This document shows positions 25,211 through 36,900 of a stretch of DNA of 56,961 bases, piece after piece. A program made the position numbers and the translations under genes. Source of the stretch: Dysosmobacter sp. Lineage in GTDB: Bacteria > Bacillota > Clostridia > Oscillospirales > Oscillospiraceae. Location: NCBI GenBank assembly GCA_022778785.1, contig JALFSO010000010.1:1-56961 (forward strand), read 5' to 3'. The notes beneath the pieces were generated by a model that saw nothing but the letters and a program-made list of their open reading frames with translations, had not been told where the DNA came from and ran no database searches. Positions within the stretch are counted from its first letter, which is position 1, and each line of letters begins with the position of its first letter.

Positions 25211-25765
25211 GTGATCTCAGACGAAGCCGCATACCGGCGGTATCTCGACGGAGAGGAAAAAGCCGCCGATCTGCTGGTTGAAAAATACGGCGACCCATTG
25301 ACGCTTTACATAAATGGCTATCTCAAAGATATGCACGAAGCCGAGGACTTGATGATCGAAGCATTTTCACAGATTTTTGCAAAAGAGCGTCCGATCACAG
25401 GTGCGGGAGCGTTTAAGGCGTATCTGTATAAAACGGCGCGAAATCTCGCCCTGCGCCACAGGAAAAAGCACAGGCTCAGCTTTCTGCGTTTTGACGAATT
25501 GGACTTTGAGCCGCAGAGCGGCGTGCCGGCTGACATGGAGCTTTCTCGCAGAGAGCGCAGCCGCCAGCTCTATGACGCCCTTGAAAAATTGAAGGCGGAA
25601 TACCGGGAAGCCCTTTATCTGGTCTACTTTGATGGTATGAGCTACCGCAGTGCGGCAACGGTTATGAATCAAAGCGAGGGGCAGATCACAAAGCTGGTCT
25701 ACCGTGGGAAGCAAAACCTGAAAGCGATCCTGGAACAGGAGGGATTTACCTATGCGGACGAATGA
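25211..25765 (+). CDS. ECF-type RNA polymerase sigma factor
   Basis: A 184-residue two-domain sigma factor. Region 2: DPLTLYINGYLKDMHEAEDL, then MIEAFSQIF and KAYLYKTARNLALRHRKKH. Region 4: LEKLKAEYREALYLVYFDGM, then SYRSAATVMNQSEGQITKLV. GTG 25211 follows GGGAGG. The next gene starts inside its end, so a small membrane protein is co-translated with it, the usual arrangement of a sigma factor and its anti-sigma factor. It lies within the skin-like element. Confidence 0.92.
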   Translation: MISDEAAYRRYLDGEEKAADLLVEKYGDPLTLYINGYLKDMHEAEDLMIEAFSQIFAKERPITGAGAFKAYLYKTARNLALRHRKKHRLSFLRFDELDFEPQSGVPADMELSRRERSRQLYDALEKLKAEYREALYLVYFDGMSYRSAATVMNQSEGQITKLVYRGKQNLKAILEQEGFTYADE

Positions 25766-26102
25766 GGAACGCGCCGGATTGATTCATAAGCGGACGGCGG
25801 AAATCAAACGGGAACGGCAAAAGAGGAAACAGCGCACATTGGACATGCTCTGCATGGCGGCCTGTCTGATCCTGGTCGCTGGGATCGGCTCGTTTATGCC
25901 CGGATTGACGGCAGGCATCCCCGGCGGTGAAGTCCACCATGCTTCCGGCGCGGCCAGCCTGGTTGGAAGCCACGCGGCATTGGGCTATATCCTCATGGGG
26001 ATTATGGCCTTTTTGCTTGGCGTATGCGTGGCGGTGCTTCTGTACCGCCTGCACCGCAGAAATGAGAGGAAGCAGCGGGAGAATTGGGACAATGAACTTT
26101 GA
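25752..26102 (+). CDS. Small membrane protein, probable anti-sigma factor
   Basis: A 116-residue protein. The N-terminus (about 1-28) is highly charged and helical (RTAEIKRERQKRKQR), followed by two membrane segments (about 31-50 and 78-98) separated by an extracytoplasmic Gly/His-rich loop, then a basic tail. It overlaps the sigma gene by 14 bases. Topology and position suggest an anti-sigma factor that holds the ECF sigma at the membrane. It resembles the 110-residue protein at 27506 in layout. Family not recognised, so the role is inference. Confidence 0.7.
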   Translation: MRTNEERAGLIHKRTAEIKRERQKRKQRTLDMLCMAACLILVAGIGSFMPGLTAGIPGGEVHHASGAASLVGSHAALGYILMGIMAFLLGVCVAVLLYRLHRRNERKQRENWDNEL

Positions 26103-26706
26103 ACTGATCGACAACTGTTTTCAAATTGCCGTGCTGTTGTGTGCGGCGCTGGCGGCGATCGCGGCGGAGATCCGGCACAAAGACCGCCGTTTCCTGATCC
26201 TGGCCCTGTTTTATATCTGTGTTTCCATGGGAACGCTCTATTGGGTGCTGCACATTTTCATTTTCGGCGACGTACCGCAGGTTTTCTATGTTGCGGAGTT
26301 TTCATGGCTGGCGGCGTATCTGTTCCTGCTGTCCTTCCAGATGGTGCGGACAGACCGGGCGGGGCCGCTGTTTTCCCTGCCGGCCCTGGCCTGCGCCCTG
26401 CTGGCGGCGGCGGTGGTTCTGGCGTTCCGGATTTTCGGCCCGTCCTATGTGGTTTCCGCGGCATTTGCCGGGGTTGTGTTTGCCATCGTATATCTCGCGG
26501 TCTGGCGTCTCCGGCGCAGAGGCGGCGGAGGACTGATCGACTGCTGGCTGCTGCTCTGCGTGGGATTGCAGCTGCTCCTGTATGTGGTGTCCGTCTTTAT
26601 GCAGGACTTTACCCGCTTTAATCTCTACTTTGCCGTGGATATTGCGCTGACGTTCTCATTTGCGGCGCTGCTGCCGCTGGCGCTTCGGGAGGTGGCGGGG
26701 AAATGA
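26092..26706 (+). CDS. Multi-pass membrane protein of the ECF module
   Basis: A 204-residue protein with six to seven hydrophobic helices (for example IAVLLCAALAAIAAEI, LLSFQMVRTDRAGPLF at a loop, LALREVAGK at the end). It overlaps the preceding gene by 11 bases and the PrsW-like gene by four, so all four genes are translationally coupled. No catalytic motif seen. It may be a sensor or partner of the protease. Confidence 0.7.
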   Translation: MNFELIDNCFQIAVLLCAALAAIAAEIRHKDRRFLILALFYICVSMGTLYWVLHIFIFGDVPQVFYVAEFSWLAAYLFLLSFQMVRTDRAGPLFSLPALACALLAAAVVLAFRIFGPSYVVSAAFAGVVFAIVYLAVWRLRRRGGGGLIDCWLLLCVGLQLLLYVVSVFMQDFTRFNLYFAVDIALTFSFAALLPLALREVAGK

Positions 26707-27344
26707 TCTATATTGAGAATATTTTCGTTTGCCTGGCCATCCCGCTGGCGCTCTGCATCCTATTTATCGGGGGGCGTACCCGGACATTCATGCTGTTTAT
26801 GATCGCCGGAATGAGCGTATGCCTGCTGTCCGCCTATGTGAACAGCTTCTTCATGGGATATTACGGCGCCAGCGCCACCGTCGCCGTCGTTGAGATCACG
26901 CCGGTGTGCGAGGAAGTGATGAAGCTGCTGCCGCTGCTGTTCTACATCCTGATTTTTGAGCCAAAGGTCCGGAATTTGCCCGAAGCGGCCGTTGCCCTTG
27001 CCGTGGGCTTTGCCACCTTTGAAAACGCGTGCTATCTGACGGAGAACGGCGCGGAAAACCTGATGTTCCTGCTGGGCCGCGGGCTTTCCGCCGGGGCGCT
27101 GCACATCCTCTGCGGCATTTTGATCGGGTTCGGACTGTCCTATGTGTTCCGCCGCCGGTGGCTGGCGTTTACCGGAACGGTGGGGCTGCTGGGAGCCTGC
27201 ATCGTGTTCCATGCCATCTACAACCTGCTGATCTCGGGGGACGGGGCCTGGCGCACCGCCGGCTATCTGTTTCCGTCTGTCCTGATCGCGCTCTTGTTTG
27301 CGGGAAGGCTCCTGCTTCCCAAACTCAAGATCATGTTTGCATAA
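26703..27344 (+). CDS. PrsW-like intramembrane metalloprotease
   Basis: A 213-residue membrane protein. ITPVCEEVMKLLPLLFY contains the EExxK-type motif of PrsW/CAAX proteases; GFATFENACYL, GALHILCGILIGFG and VFHAIYNLL supply the other conserved Glu and His residues. In B. subtilis PrsW cleaves the anti-sigma factor RsiW and frees sigma-W. Here the gene closes a coupled set with an ECF sigma and a small membrane protein, so the same release pathway is a strong inference. A terminator follows 14 bases downstream. Confidence 0.85.
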   Translation: MIYIENIFVCLAIPLALCILFIGGRTRTFMLFMIAGMSVCLLSAYVNSFFMGYYGASATVAVVEITPVCEEVMKLLPLLFYILIFEPKVRNLPEAAVALAVGFATFENACYLTENGAENLMFLLGRGLSAGALHILCGILIGFGLSYVFRRRWLAFTGTVGLLGACIVFHAIYNLLISGDGAWRTAGYLFPSVLIALLFAGRLLLPKLKIMFA

Positions 27345-27358
27345 CCGCTTTGCATGAC

Positions 27359-27394
27359 GGGCTGCCCCGGAAATGGGGCGGCCCCAATTTTTTT
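27359..27394 (+). terminator. Terminator of the ECF operon
   Basis: GGGCTGCCCC-GGAAAT-GGGGCGGCCC followed by CAATTTTTTT. Confidence 0.9.
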
Positions 27395-27505
27395 GAAATT
27401 TTTTGAAGAAATTGTCGTTTTGGGTGGAAGGATCTTTGATTTTATGTCTTTCAGGAAATAGAGAGATTGAGATCCCCTGAAAATCATACGGAGGGAGGTT
27501 ATTTG

Positions 27506-27838
27506 ATGACCGGTAAGACGGAAACCCGGGTGCGGGAGATCCGAAGCAGGACACGGCAGTACAGGCGGCAGCATGAAAACCGTGTGCTCTCTTCCCTTGC
27601 GGCGCTCAGCCTGTTTCTTCTCGCCGGTATCGGCTTTCTTGTCAGAAGCGTACAGACACCGGGTGTAGCGGCGGTAGCGGACGGCTACGGTGCGGTGCTG
27701 CTGCGGGACGGCGCGGTGACATATGTCGTGATCGGCATTGCCGCCTTTGTCATTGGCGTGTCTGTGACCGTACTCTGTATCCGACTGAAAAACAGATCAG
27801 CAAGCCGTACAGACTGTACGGAAGGAAGCGAGAACTGA
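27506..27838 (+). CDS. Second small two-helix membrane protein
   Basis: A 110-residue protein: charged N-terminal helix (VREIRSRTRQYRRQHENR), two membrane segments (about 28-45 and 68-90) and a polar tail. The layout matches the probable anti-sigma protein at 25752 (short charged N-terminus, two helices, Gly/Ala loop), so it may be a paralogue. GGAGGGAGG precedes ATG 27506. It lies between the ECF operon and the giant surface protein gene. Confidence 0.72.
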   Translation: MTGKTETRVREIRSRTRQYRRQHENRVLSSLAALSLFLLAGIGFLVRSVQTPGVAAVADGYGAVLLRDGAVTYVVIGIAAFVIGVSVTVLCIRLKNRSASRTDCTEGSEN

Positions 27839-27896
27839 CATCCCGGCGCAGCCGGCACGCGGCCATCCCCGCGGCGGACATGACTCCCTAAACCGC

Positions 27897-27941
27897 CCGG
27901 CAGTTCCGGAAGCGGCTTTGGGGCGCTTCCGAAGCTGCCGG
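27897..27941 (+). terminator. Strong hairpin upstream of the giant surface protein
   Basis: CCGGCAG-TT-CCGGAAGCG pairs with CGCTTCCG-AA-GCTGCCGG around a 9-nt loop. No U-run follows, so it may instead stabilise or regulate the leader of the gene at 27995. Confidence 0.5.
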
Positions 27942-27994
27942 AGGATGGCGATGACCCGTGCAGAGAATTTTCTCCCCCAGAAAGGAGCAAACAC

Positions 27995-30900
27995 ATGAAA
28001 AAAACAGCCAAAAAACTGCTGAGCATGGCACTCGCCTTTGTGATGGTGCTGTCCCTGCTGCCTGCGATGTCCGTGACGGCGCTGGCAGAGGATGAGGATG
28101 ACTCCGGCACCAAGGACGCCTTCGGCATCTCCATGACAGAATGGACGCAAGCGGAAAAGCAACAGGCGGAGAGCGAACTGCCCTTCGGCACCGGCTACGG
28201 CACGTGGACAACCCTGCTGGAAAAGAACGAACTGTACTTTACCATGGGGTATGACGGCGTCAGCACCCTGACCGGTACGTTCGACTGGAACGAGAAAACC
28301 ACCGAAACCGGCACGCCGGACGATATCCCGGACTCTGCCATCGGCGGCCACGTCATCAACCTCTCGCAGGATGATCTTACCGGCTATATGACGGGCTACA
28401 AGGCCGCGACCTCGGCGCCCGTGGACATCTACGGCACCGGCAAGAAGGAGTATGTGGCCCATCTGGTGCTGACCCATGACGCCAGTAAAATGTATCTTTT
28501 TATGACCGACAGCAACTACAAACCGGTCCTGGGCAACAATTTGGGTGTAGAGTTTACGAATATTGCCCAGCTCGGAGAAATGAAGGTCCATCAGATCAAC
28601 GGCGCGTTCTCCATCGCGGCCGGCGACTTTGACGGCGACGGCAGGGACACCGTTGTGGTCTATATCCCGCGGACCGGCAGCAACAAGGAAACCAAGAATG
28701 GAACCGCCCCGTTCATCGCGGAGTATACCTTCGGGACGGACGCCAATGGACTCTGGGGCTTCAGTAAAACACCGACCTCCACCGTCTGCTCCAACGTGCT
28801 CCAGCTGCTGGGCAACAACGAGATCAACAAGATCGACACGATGAAAAACCAGCCCATGGTGGACCTGGTGGCGGAGGACGTGGATAAGGACGGCTTTGAC
28901 GAGCTGATCGTCACCGCCGGCATGAACGACGTGACCAACAGCGACAATCAGCTGCAATCCCAGGTCTTCATTTACGATCGGCTGAGCAGCAAGACCACGC
29001 CTGTCAATGCGACCGAGGACGGCAACTGGCATCTCAGCTACCACTCTCAGGATGAGTGTAATTCTAACGGCCAGCATGCTCCCGGTTTGTATATCCGGGA
29101 GGACAACTACAGGCGCGTTGTCTGGGCCTCCTCCACGGTGGGCAATATCGAAGTGTCCACCGGTCTCGGCAGTGTGGACTACCCCGAGATCATCACCGCC
29201 GGCTTTATCGACGGTGAGCAGAGCAAAACCCAGCACATTAACGTGGATGGCAGCGATAATATCGGCGTGACCGCCGTGCGGGTGGACCCCACGGAAGAGA
29301 TCGACCAATCCAACCGGTTCACGATCACATCGGGCGGAAAAAGCATGACCGCCATCAACGTCATCTGCCAGTATGAAGAGATCCTCAACCAGAAGCTCTC
29401 GCCCAACAACTGGACCAAGGGCGGCTTCTACGAGGACGAGGACGTCAACGGCCTTTTGCAGGTGCAGGCCTATGCCGACCGCGGCCTGGAATACGCGGAG
29501 GCGGTGTTTATCTCTGGCACGGTGTACCACCTCAGCGCAAACCTCCGGCTGGAAGAGGCGTACCGGCACACTGATTTCGGCAACAAGGACTGCGGCGCAG
29601 GCTCCAACACCCTCACCAACACCACAGTCGCCACCGTCACCGCCGGCAACTTCAACGGCAACGACGACGGACGGGAGCAGCTGATCTTTGTCACCTCCCT
29701 CAAGCAGAGCGGCAAGAACAACGCCTATTCCCGGGTCTACTGCTACTATTACGACACGACCCTGGAAACAAAGGACGGCAAGCAGCAGGAGCACGGGTAC
29801 GAGGGAAAGCGCTCCAGCTACCTCACCGAGCACAAGGGCAGCTTCTATGTCTCGCTGAACGCGCTGGACACGGATAACGACAGCGTCATCGCCAAGCTGG
29901 ACAGTATCACCCGGGAATATGCCATGCCCGATGTGCTGGCCATTCTGGAGTCCACGCCTTACTTCACCGAGATCGGCGACGGACCCGACGGCGTGGGCAA
30001 CAGCGAGACCGTCTACGGCAAAAGCATAATCCAAGGCGACACCAAAAGTGCGAGCTTCGGCTTCACGGTGGGCCTGGTCACGGGCTTTGATATAGACATC
30101 GGCAAAACCAGTGGCGTCAGCCTGGAAGTGCACCTTGATCACTCCTTCAACTGGACCACCACCAAAAGCAAAGAGGTTGAATGGGGTGTGGAGTTCAAAA
30201 ACGACACCGGCGAGAATCTGGTGGTGGTGTACCGCTGCCCGGTGATCGTTTACCACTATGTGGACCTGAACGGCAATGAGCTGGTGGTGGGCAAAAGCGG
30301 CCAGCCTGCCTACAGCATGGTCACCGTGGACGAATACAATGAGGCGGCGGAGCAGTTCGGCCTTGAGGAGATCACGGACGAAAACGCCAAGCTGGCCACA
30401 CCCGGCGAACCCTCCACCTACCGCAGCACAGACCTCGGCCTGAGCGACGCCAACGTCCATAAAGAGTGGGTGGAGTATCCCAATCAAGGCACTACCTCGC
30501 AGTATCTGACTTATACGACCACAACGGAAAAGGCCTTTGAGTATGAATTCAATCTTGCCTCCACCTTCATCGGCAAAATTCACGGCTTTTTGCTGGGCTT
30601 TGACCTGGAATTCACCACAGCCCACTCCAAGGCCAGCCTGAACGGCAAGTCCGTCACCAAGTCCGGTTCGGTGAACTCGACCAACGCGGTGGACGGCTAC
30701 TCGTTCCAGTGGAAGTTTGCCACGTGGGACTGCCAGCTCAACGGCAGCACCGTGCCCGTGATCGGTTATCTGGTGAAGGACGTGAGTTCGCCGCCCTCCC
30801 CCGCCATGGGTCTGACGGCGGAGACCACCAGCACCGACAGCGTCACCCTGCGCTGGGCCCAGGGCACCCGCCTCGCCAGGCAGTACCGCATCTACCGCGT

Positions 30901-33900
30901 GCTTGACACCAGCGACACTCAATACGTGCTGGTGGGCGCGGTGCAGGGCGATCAGACCACCTGCACCCTCACCGGCCTCGAGCCCGGCGAGACCTACACC
31001 TATGTGGTACGCGGCGTGGGCTATGTGGGCGGGGAGGCCCTGGAGTCCGTGGACAGCGCACCCATCACCGTGCGCACCCAGTCGGAGGGCAGCAAGGTCC
31101 GGCTGAATCTGGTGGGAGAGTCTCTGACCAGCGACAATATCCTGCAAAGCACCGGCGCGCAGGCAAAGGTCTCCATGCAGGTGTCCGGCACAGACGGCGG
31201 CAGCATCTCCTATCAGTGGCAGGTTCTGGAATCCACCGCGGAGGGCCGCAGGAAAGGCTGGTACAACGCGGACAAGCTGGACGATACCGCTTCCGCAGGC
31301 GAGACGAAGCTGGTGGGAACGGTCACCGGCGCGAAAAGCGGCACCCTGACCCTCAATACCATTGACAAGAGCCTCAACGGCAGCAGCCTTCGCTGCGTGG
31401 TCACCATCACCACCAGGGCCGGCAATGTGGCGATCTATTATTCGCCCAGCGTCACCCTGGACCTCAACGGCCTGGACACCGCCACGACGATCACCGTCGC
31501 GGGTGCGGCAGGCAATGGAGACGGAAATATTACCGACCCGTATACGGGCACGGCGAATTACACGCAGGTCACGAAGAACGTCACCACAACCTACGTGCCC
31601 GTCCCGGTGACCGTTGAAGCGGACGGAAAAACCTACACGATCTATCAGGACGAAACGGATCCCGAGAACCCCGTATATGTGGGCGTGTATGACACTGTTA
31701 ACACGGTGGCCGGCACCACCAGCCGTACATATCACGCCGTTACAAAGAACGGCGAAACCTTCACGGTGGGCGCTGAGCTGACGCTGAGCGGCGACCGGTA
31801 TGTGGTTGACAGCGAAGGCGAGTATACCATCCCGGCGGACTTCACCGGCAGCAGCATTTATGAGGATGCGACGACTTCCTATTACGAAAAGCAGTACGTC
31901 GTGACCCCCGGCGAAAGCGTTACCACTCTCACGGAGTACTGGTACAATACCGGCGACGGCAAGTACTACACCAAAAACGCATCCGGCGGATTTGTGCTGG
32001 CCGCTCCTCAGCCTGACAAATATACGGATAATGATGGCGAGGTCTACGAAACCGGCGCCGACCTGCGCATGGCGTATTACGATGCCAACGGCACCGTGAT
32101 CCTGGGCGCGGACGGAACGGACGGCTACGACCATTACGCGGCCTATACCTATGACGCAGCGAACACCGGGTATACGCTGAGCGCTTCCTTCCACTGTGTC
32201 CCCGGCACCATGCTCAAAAACGGCACGGCTGACTACGCCGACAGCACGAAGCTGGTGACCGTCACCAGGGATAACGAGGTGGAGAATATCACCTACACCT
32301 CCTCCCCGGTGACCGGCACCCAGCTCGCCCTGAGCGCAGGCGTGAAGGACAGCAGAGGCGACACGGTCAGCACGAAGGTGATCTTCACCATCACCAACAC
32401 GGACACCGGCGCCGCGACGCAGTTCACGGCATACGACGGCACCTCCACCTGGACGGCTCCTCAATACGGACTGTACCGCATTGAGGCCGCGGCTGCCGCC
32501 ACCGCCACCACCAAAGCCAGCTCGGCCGTGTGCTACTACCTGGCTGATGACCCCAACAATGACTATCGCCTCTCTCTGTGGCAGGGCGGTAAGCAGGTCA
32601 CCAACATCACCTACAACGGGGATGATGTCACGCTGAAGCTGGAAAAGCGCGTCTATAACGGCGAAACCCCCACCTCCTCCTGGGAGGAACTGGACAGCGG
32701 CTTCAGCTATCAGGTGAACGATGCTGATTTCAGCGGCAGCAGCTACAAACCCACCGCGGCGGGCAGCTACCTCTTCTCCGCTCTGGTGGACGGCAAAACC
32801 GCTGCTTCCGCCTTCCTGGCGGTGAGCAAGATCCCCATCACCGTCAGGCCCACATGGGATCGCGAGGAAGGCAACATCAACACAGTCCCGAACTTCGGCG
32901 ACATCACGCTGGAAGCCAAAGACGCCCAGGGCAACGACGTCGATGTCGATGACGTGATGACCGTCTCCTGCGACCTGTATGACGGAACCGGCATCAAGCA
33001 GGGCGCCGCCTCCGGCGTGTACACCGTCACCCCGGCTTATCAAAATGACACTGTAAAGGCAGACTTCCTCTCCTGCTACAGCGTCACAATCAGCACAGAC
33101 AACATCTACTATATCAGAGACGCGATCACGGTGCATTTCAACGCCGGTGAAAACGGCGAGGTCTACGCCCGCTACATTGATCCCAGCGGCACCGAGTTTG
33201 CCTTTGACAACGGCAGCCAGATCAGCATGGACAACCGCCTCAAATTCGTGGCTGAGCCGGCCGACGGCTGGTTTGTGGGAGGCTGGACAGTCCTGCTTGA
33301 TGGGGAGCCTGTGGATTCGAGCTGGTACGGCTCCAACACCAGCAGATACAGTAACACACTGGAAATCACTTCCAACGGCATGGAGGCGCTGGATGACTCC
33401 GGCAAGAAGGAGATCACCGTTTCCGTCGCCTTCACCGACCAGACCCACCAGATCACCTACAGCGCCGGCGACAACGAGGGCAGTCTGCGGGCGGTGACGG
33501 GAACTTCGCAGCTCACCAGCGGCGGCTTCGTGGCCCACAACGCCGCCGTCGACTTTACCGCCGAGCCCAGCACGGGCAAGATGGTGGAAAAGTGGATCGT
33601 GGACGGAACGGAGTACAAGTGGGACGGCACGGATGCGCTCTACCGTGAGAACACCCTCGCCCTGGAGAACATCTCCGCTGCCCATGATGTTCAGGTCTTC
33701 TTCACCGACGCGGCTGTCACCAATGTGACTGTCTCCGCAGAGGATAAGGGCGGCGGTCTCTATACCGGCGCCACGGTCACCGTAACCGACGCCCAAGGGA
33801 ACACGATCACGGGCGATGCGCTCAGGAGTGTCCCCCAGTCCAATGCCCTGACCTTCACGGTGGGGATCGACAACATCGCCTCCGGCGTTGTCAAGGAGTG

Positions 33901-36900
33901 GCAGACCAGCACCAACGGCACGGATTGGACCACCGTGACCGGCTCCGGCGGACAGAATTCCATCACGGTCTATGAGCACGGCGAGACGCTCCATGTCCGT
34001 GTTGTGATCGCCGTGGCCCAGCTCTATCGGCTGAGCTGGAAGGTCATGGAAGGCGATACGGAGATCACAGACACCGGCATCGCCAATCTGGTCGTCAAGA
34101 GCGGCGATGTATTCCTCGGCGGCAACGGCAGCCTCTATGCGGTCAACACGCCTGTGGAATTCACCCTGCGGCTGGACAGCAGCTGCTATGTGGTGGGCTG
34201 GAGCAGCAATGTCACGCCCGCCGCAGACGGAAGGTCCGCGGCCATGACCCTGACCGATGACACTGTCGTCACCGTCAACGTGGCCAAAAAGCCCGTTGTG
34301 AGCATCCAGACCATCCCCGCGAATGACCACGGCACTGTCGGGATGGAGGGCACGAAGGACGGCGAGTCCTTCTTCATCCGGGATGACAGCAGCTATGTGG
34401 ACCTGGGGAGCGATCTCACCGTCACCCTCAGCCCCGACACGGGCTATGAGGTGGGCGGCAGCATCGATGCCGTCTACACCGACGGCACCGGCAGCACCAC
34501 CGACGACAAGACCTTCGCCATTTCCAACATCCAGACGAACCAGACCATCGAACCCGTCTGGACGGAGATCCCCACCGCGGCGGTCAGCCACTCTGTGGTG
34601 GACAAGAACGGTGACAGCACCGGCCTGGACGGCACCCTGACCATGTCCGTGACCCGCAAGGGCATGAGCGATTATGCCTTCACCGCCGGTGAGGACGGGA
34701 CCGACGCGGTCTATCGCGACTCTGTCGTCACCTTCACCGCCACGCCGGCTGCCGGCTACAAGACCGGCAAGTGGATCGTGAACGGCGTGGAGCAGAGCAC
34801 CGCTCCCACGCTGACCATCACCGGCAATACCCCGGCCAACCAGACCGTTCAGGTCCAGTTCGACCCCGTGGGCGAGGCGGTGACCTTCGGCTTTGACGAG
34901 AGTGGCTTTACCAACAAAGCGACACTCAGCGCCGTGTATCTGCCCAACGGCAGCAATACGGAGAGCGACTTCACCAGCGGCAACAAGCCCACGGCCAACG
35001 GCGTCATCACCTTCACGGTGGATGATCTGGCCGACGGCTATGAGGTGGAGGGCTGGTATGTCAACAGCGTCAGACAGGACGGCGAGACCGGAGAGACCTT
35101 CGACTACGACGTGACCGCCAATGTGGGCGCCAACGTGCAGGTCAAGATCATCCGCAGCTCCTACACCGTTACCTTCTCCGGCGCAAATGGTTCCGTCTCC
35201 GCCGCTGTGGGCGGGAACCCCATCAGCAGCGGCGACAGCGTTGTGGGCGACACCTCTGTTACCTTCACCGCCGCCCCCGCCGGTGCCACCGGCTACACCT
35301 TCGACGGCTGGACCGTGGACGGTGAGGCTTCGGAGAATACGGCAGAGTCCCTGACCCTGACCATCACCAAAGATACTGTGGTCAAAGCCAGCTACACCCT
35401 GGACGAGGTGCGCTACACCGTGACGTATGGCGTCATCGGTGAAAACGGCACCCTGTCCGTCCGGAAGTTGGACGCTGGAAACACCGCCGCCGCCGGCAGC
35501 GACGTGGTCTTTACCGCCACCCCCGCCGACGGCTACCGGGTCAAGGGCTGGTACAGTCATGCGGATGGTACGGCGGCGATCCCCGGCACCACCTTTGAGC
35601 AGAACAGCTACACCCTGGAAAACCTGCTTGCCAACACCAGTGTGTATGTGGCATTTGAACCCATCCCCACCTACGACATCACCGTGACCGTGACCGGACT
35701 GGGCGCCGTGACGGCCACCGTCAATGGTGAAACCGCAGAGATCACAAACAACAGGCTGACCGTCAGCCGCCATGACAATGTGGTGCTGACTGCTGCGCCC
35801 GATGCCCACCAGTACCTGACCGGCTGGACGCTGGACGGCGCAGATCAGGGCAACGGCAGCATGACCCTGACCCTCACCGATGTGACCGAGGCCCACACCG
35901 TGACTGCCGGCTTCGCGGCCAGCCAGCTGGTGAACTTCCAGACCAAGGTCGTGAACGCCGTGGGCGGCTCCCTGACTGCCAAGGCCGGTTACGGCGAGAC
36001 CCTGAGCACCATTGACGCCTCCACCGGCATCAGCATCGAGAAGGGTAAGAAGGTGGTGCTGACCGTGGTTCCCGCCGGGAACTATATGGTCAAGGCGTGG
36101 ACGGTCAACGGCGTGGTGCAGGAGAACCTGTCCAACACCCTGACCATTGAGAACCTGAGCGAGTCCACCGTGGTCACCGTGGAGTTTGAGACCCCCGTGG
36201 TCATGCGCACCATCCCGGGCGACGGCACGGACTACACCATCAGCAGCATCGTCAAGACGCCCTCGGACTACGGCGAGGCAAATCAGATCCGTGACCGCGG
36301 CACGGTGACCTTCACCGTCACCCCCGAAGCCGGCAGGTATCTGACGGAACTGACTGTCAACGGCACCGACTGCCTGACTTCCACCGGCACCAGCGGCTCC
36401 GAAAACCAGCTGACCATCCGGAGCAACGGCGACGGCAGCTTCACCATCACCGTGGCCAATGTGACGAAGGACATTGAACTGACTGCCGGATCTCTGGAAT
36501 TCCAGACGGTCCAGGAGAAGCTGACGGAAGTTCCGGCGGAGCTGGCTGACCAGTTCCAGACTGTGGACGCGCTGAAAACCGCCCTGCGCACGCAGGTGCT
36601 GAAGACCGACAGCAATGTTTCTGCCAGCCAGATCGCCCTGTTCGATATTGTGCTGAAGTATACCACGGACGGCATCACATGGGTCGAGGCTGATAAAGCA
36701 CACTTCCCGGCAGGCGGTATCACCGTGTCCATCCCGTACTCTGATCTGGGCAACACGGACAGCAGCTATACCTTCACCGTCATCCACATGTTCACCACGG
36801 ACATGGACGGCCATGGGATCGGCGACACCGAGCGCATTACCCCCACGAAGACCGCGACCGGCATCCGCTTTACTGTCACCAGCCTGTCTCCCTTCGCCAT

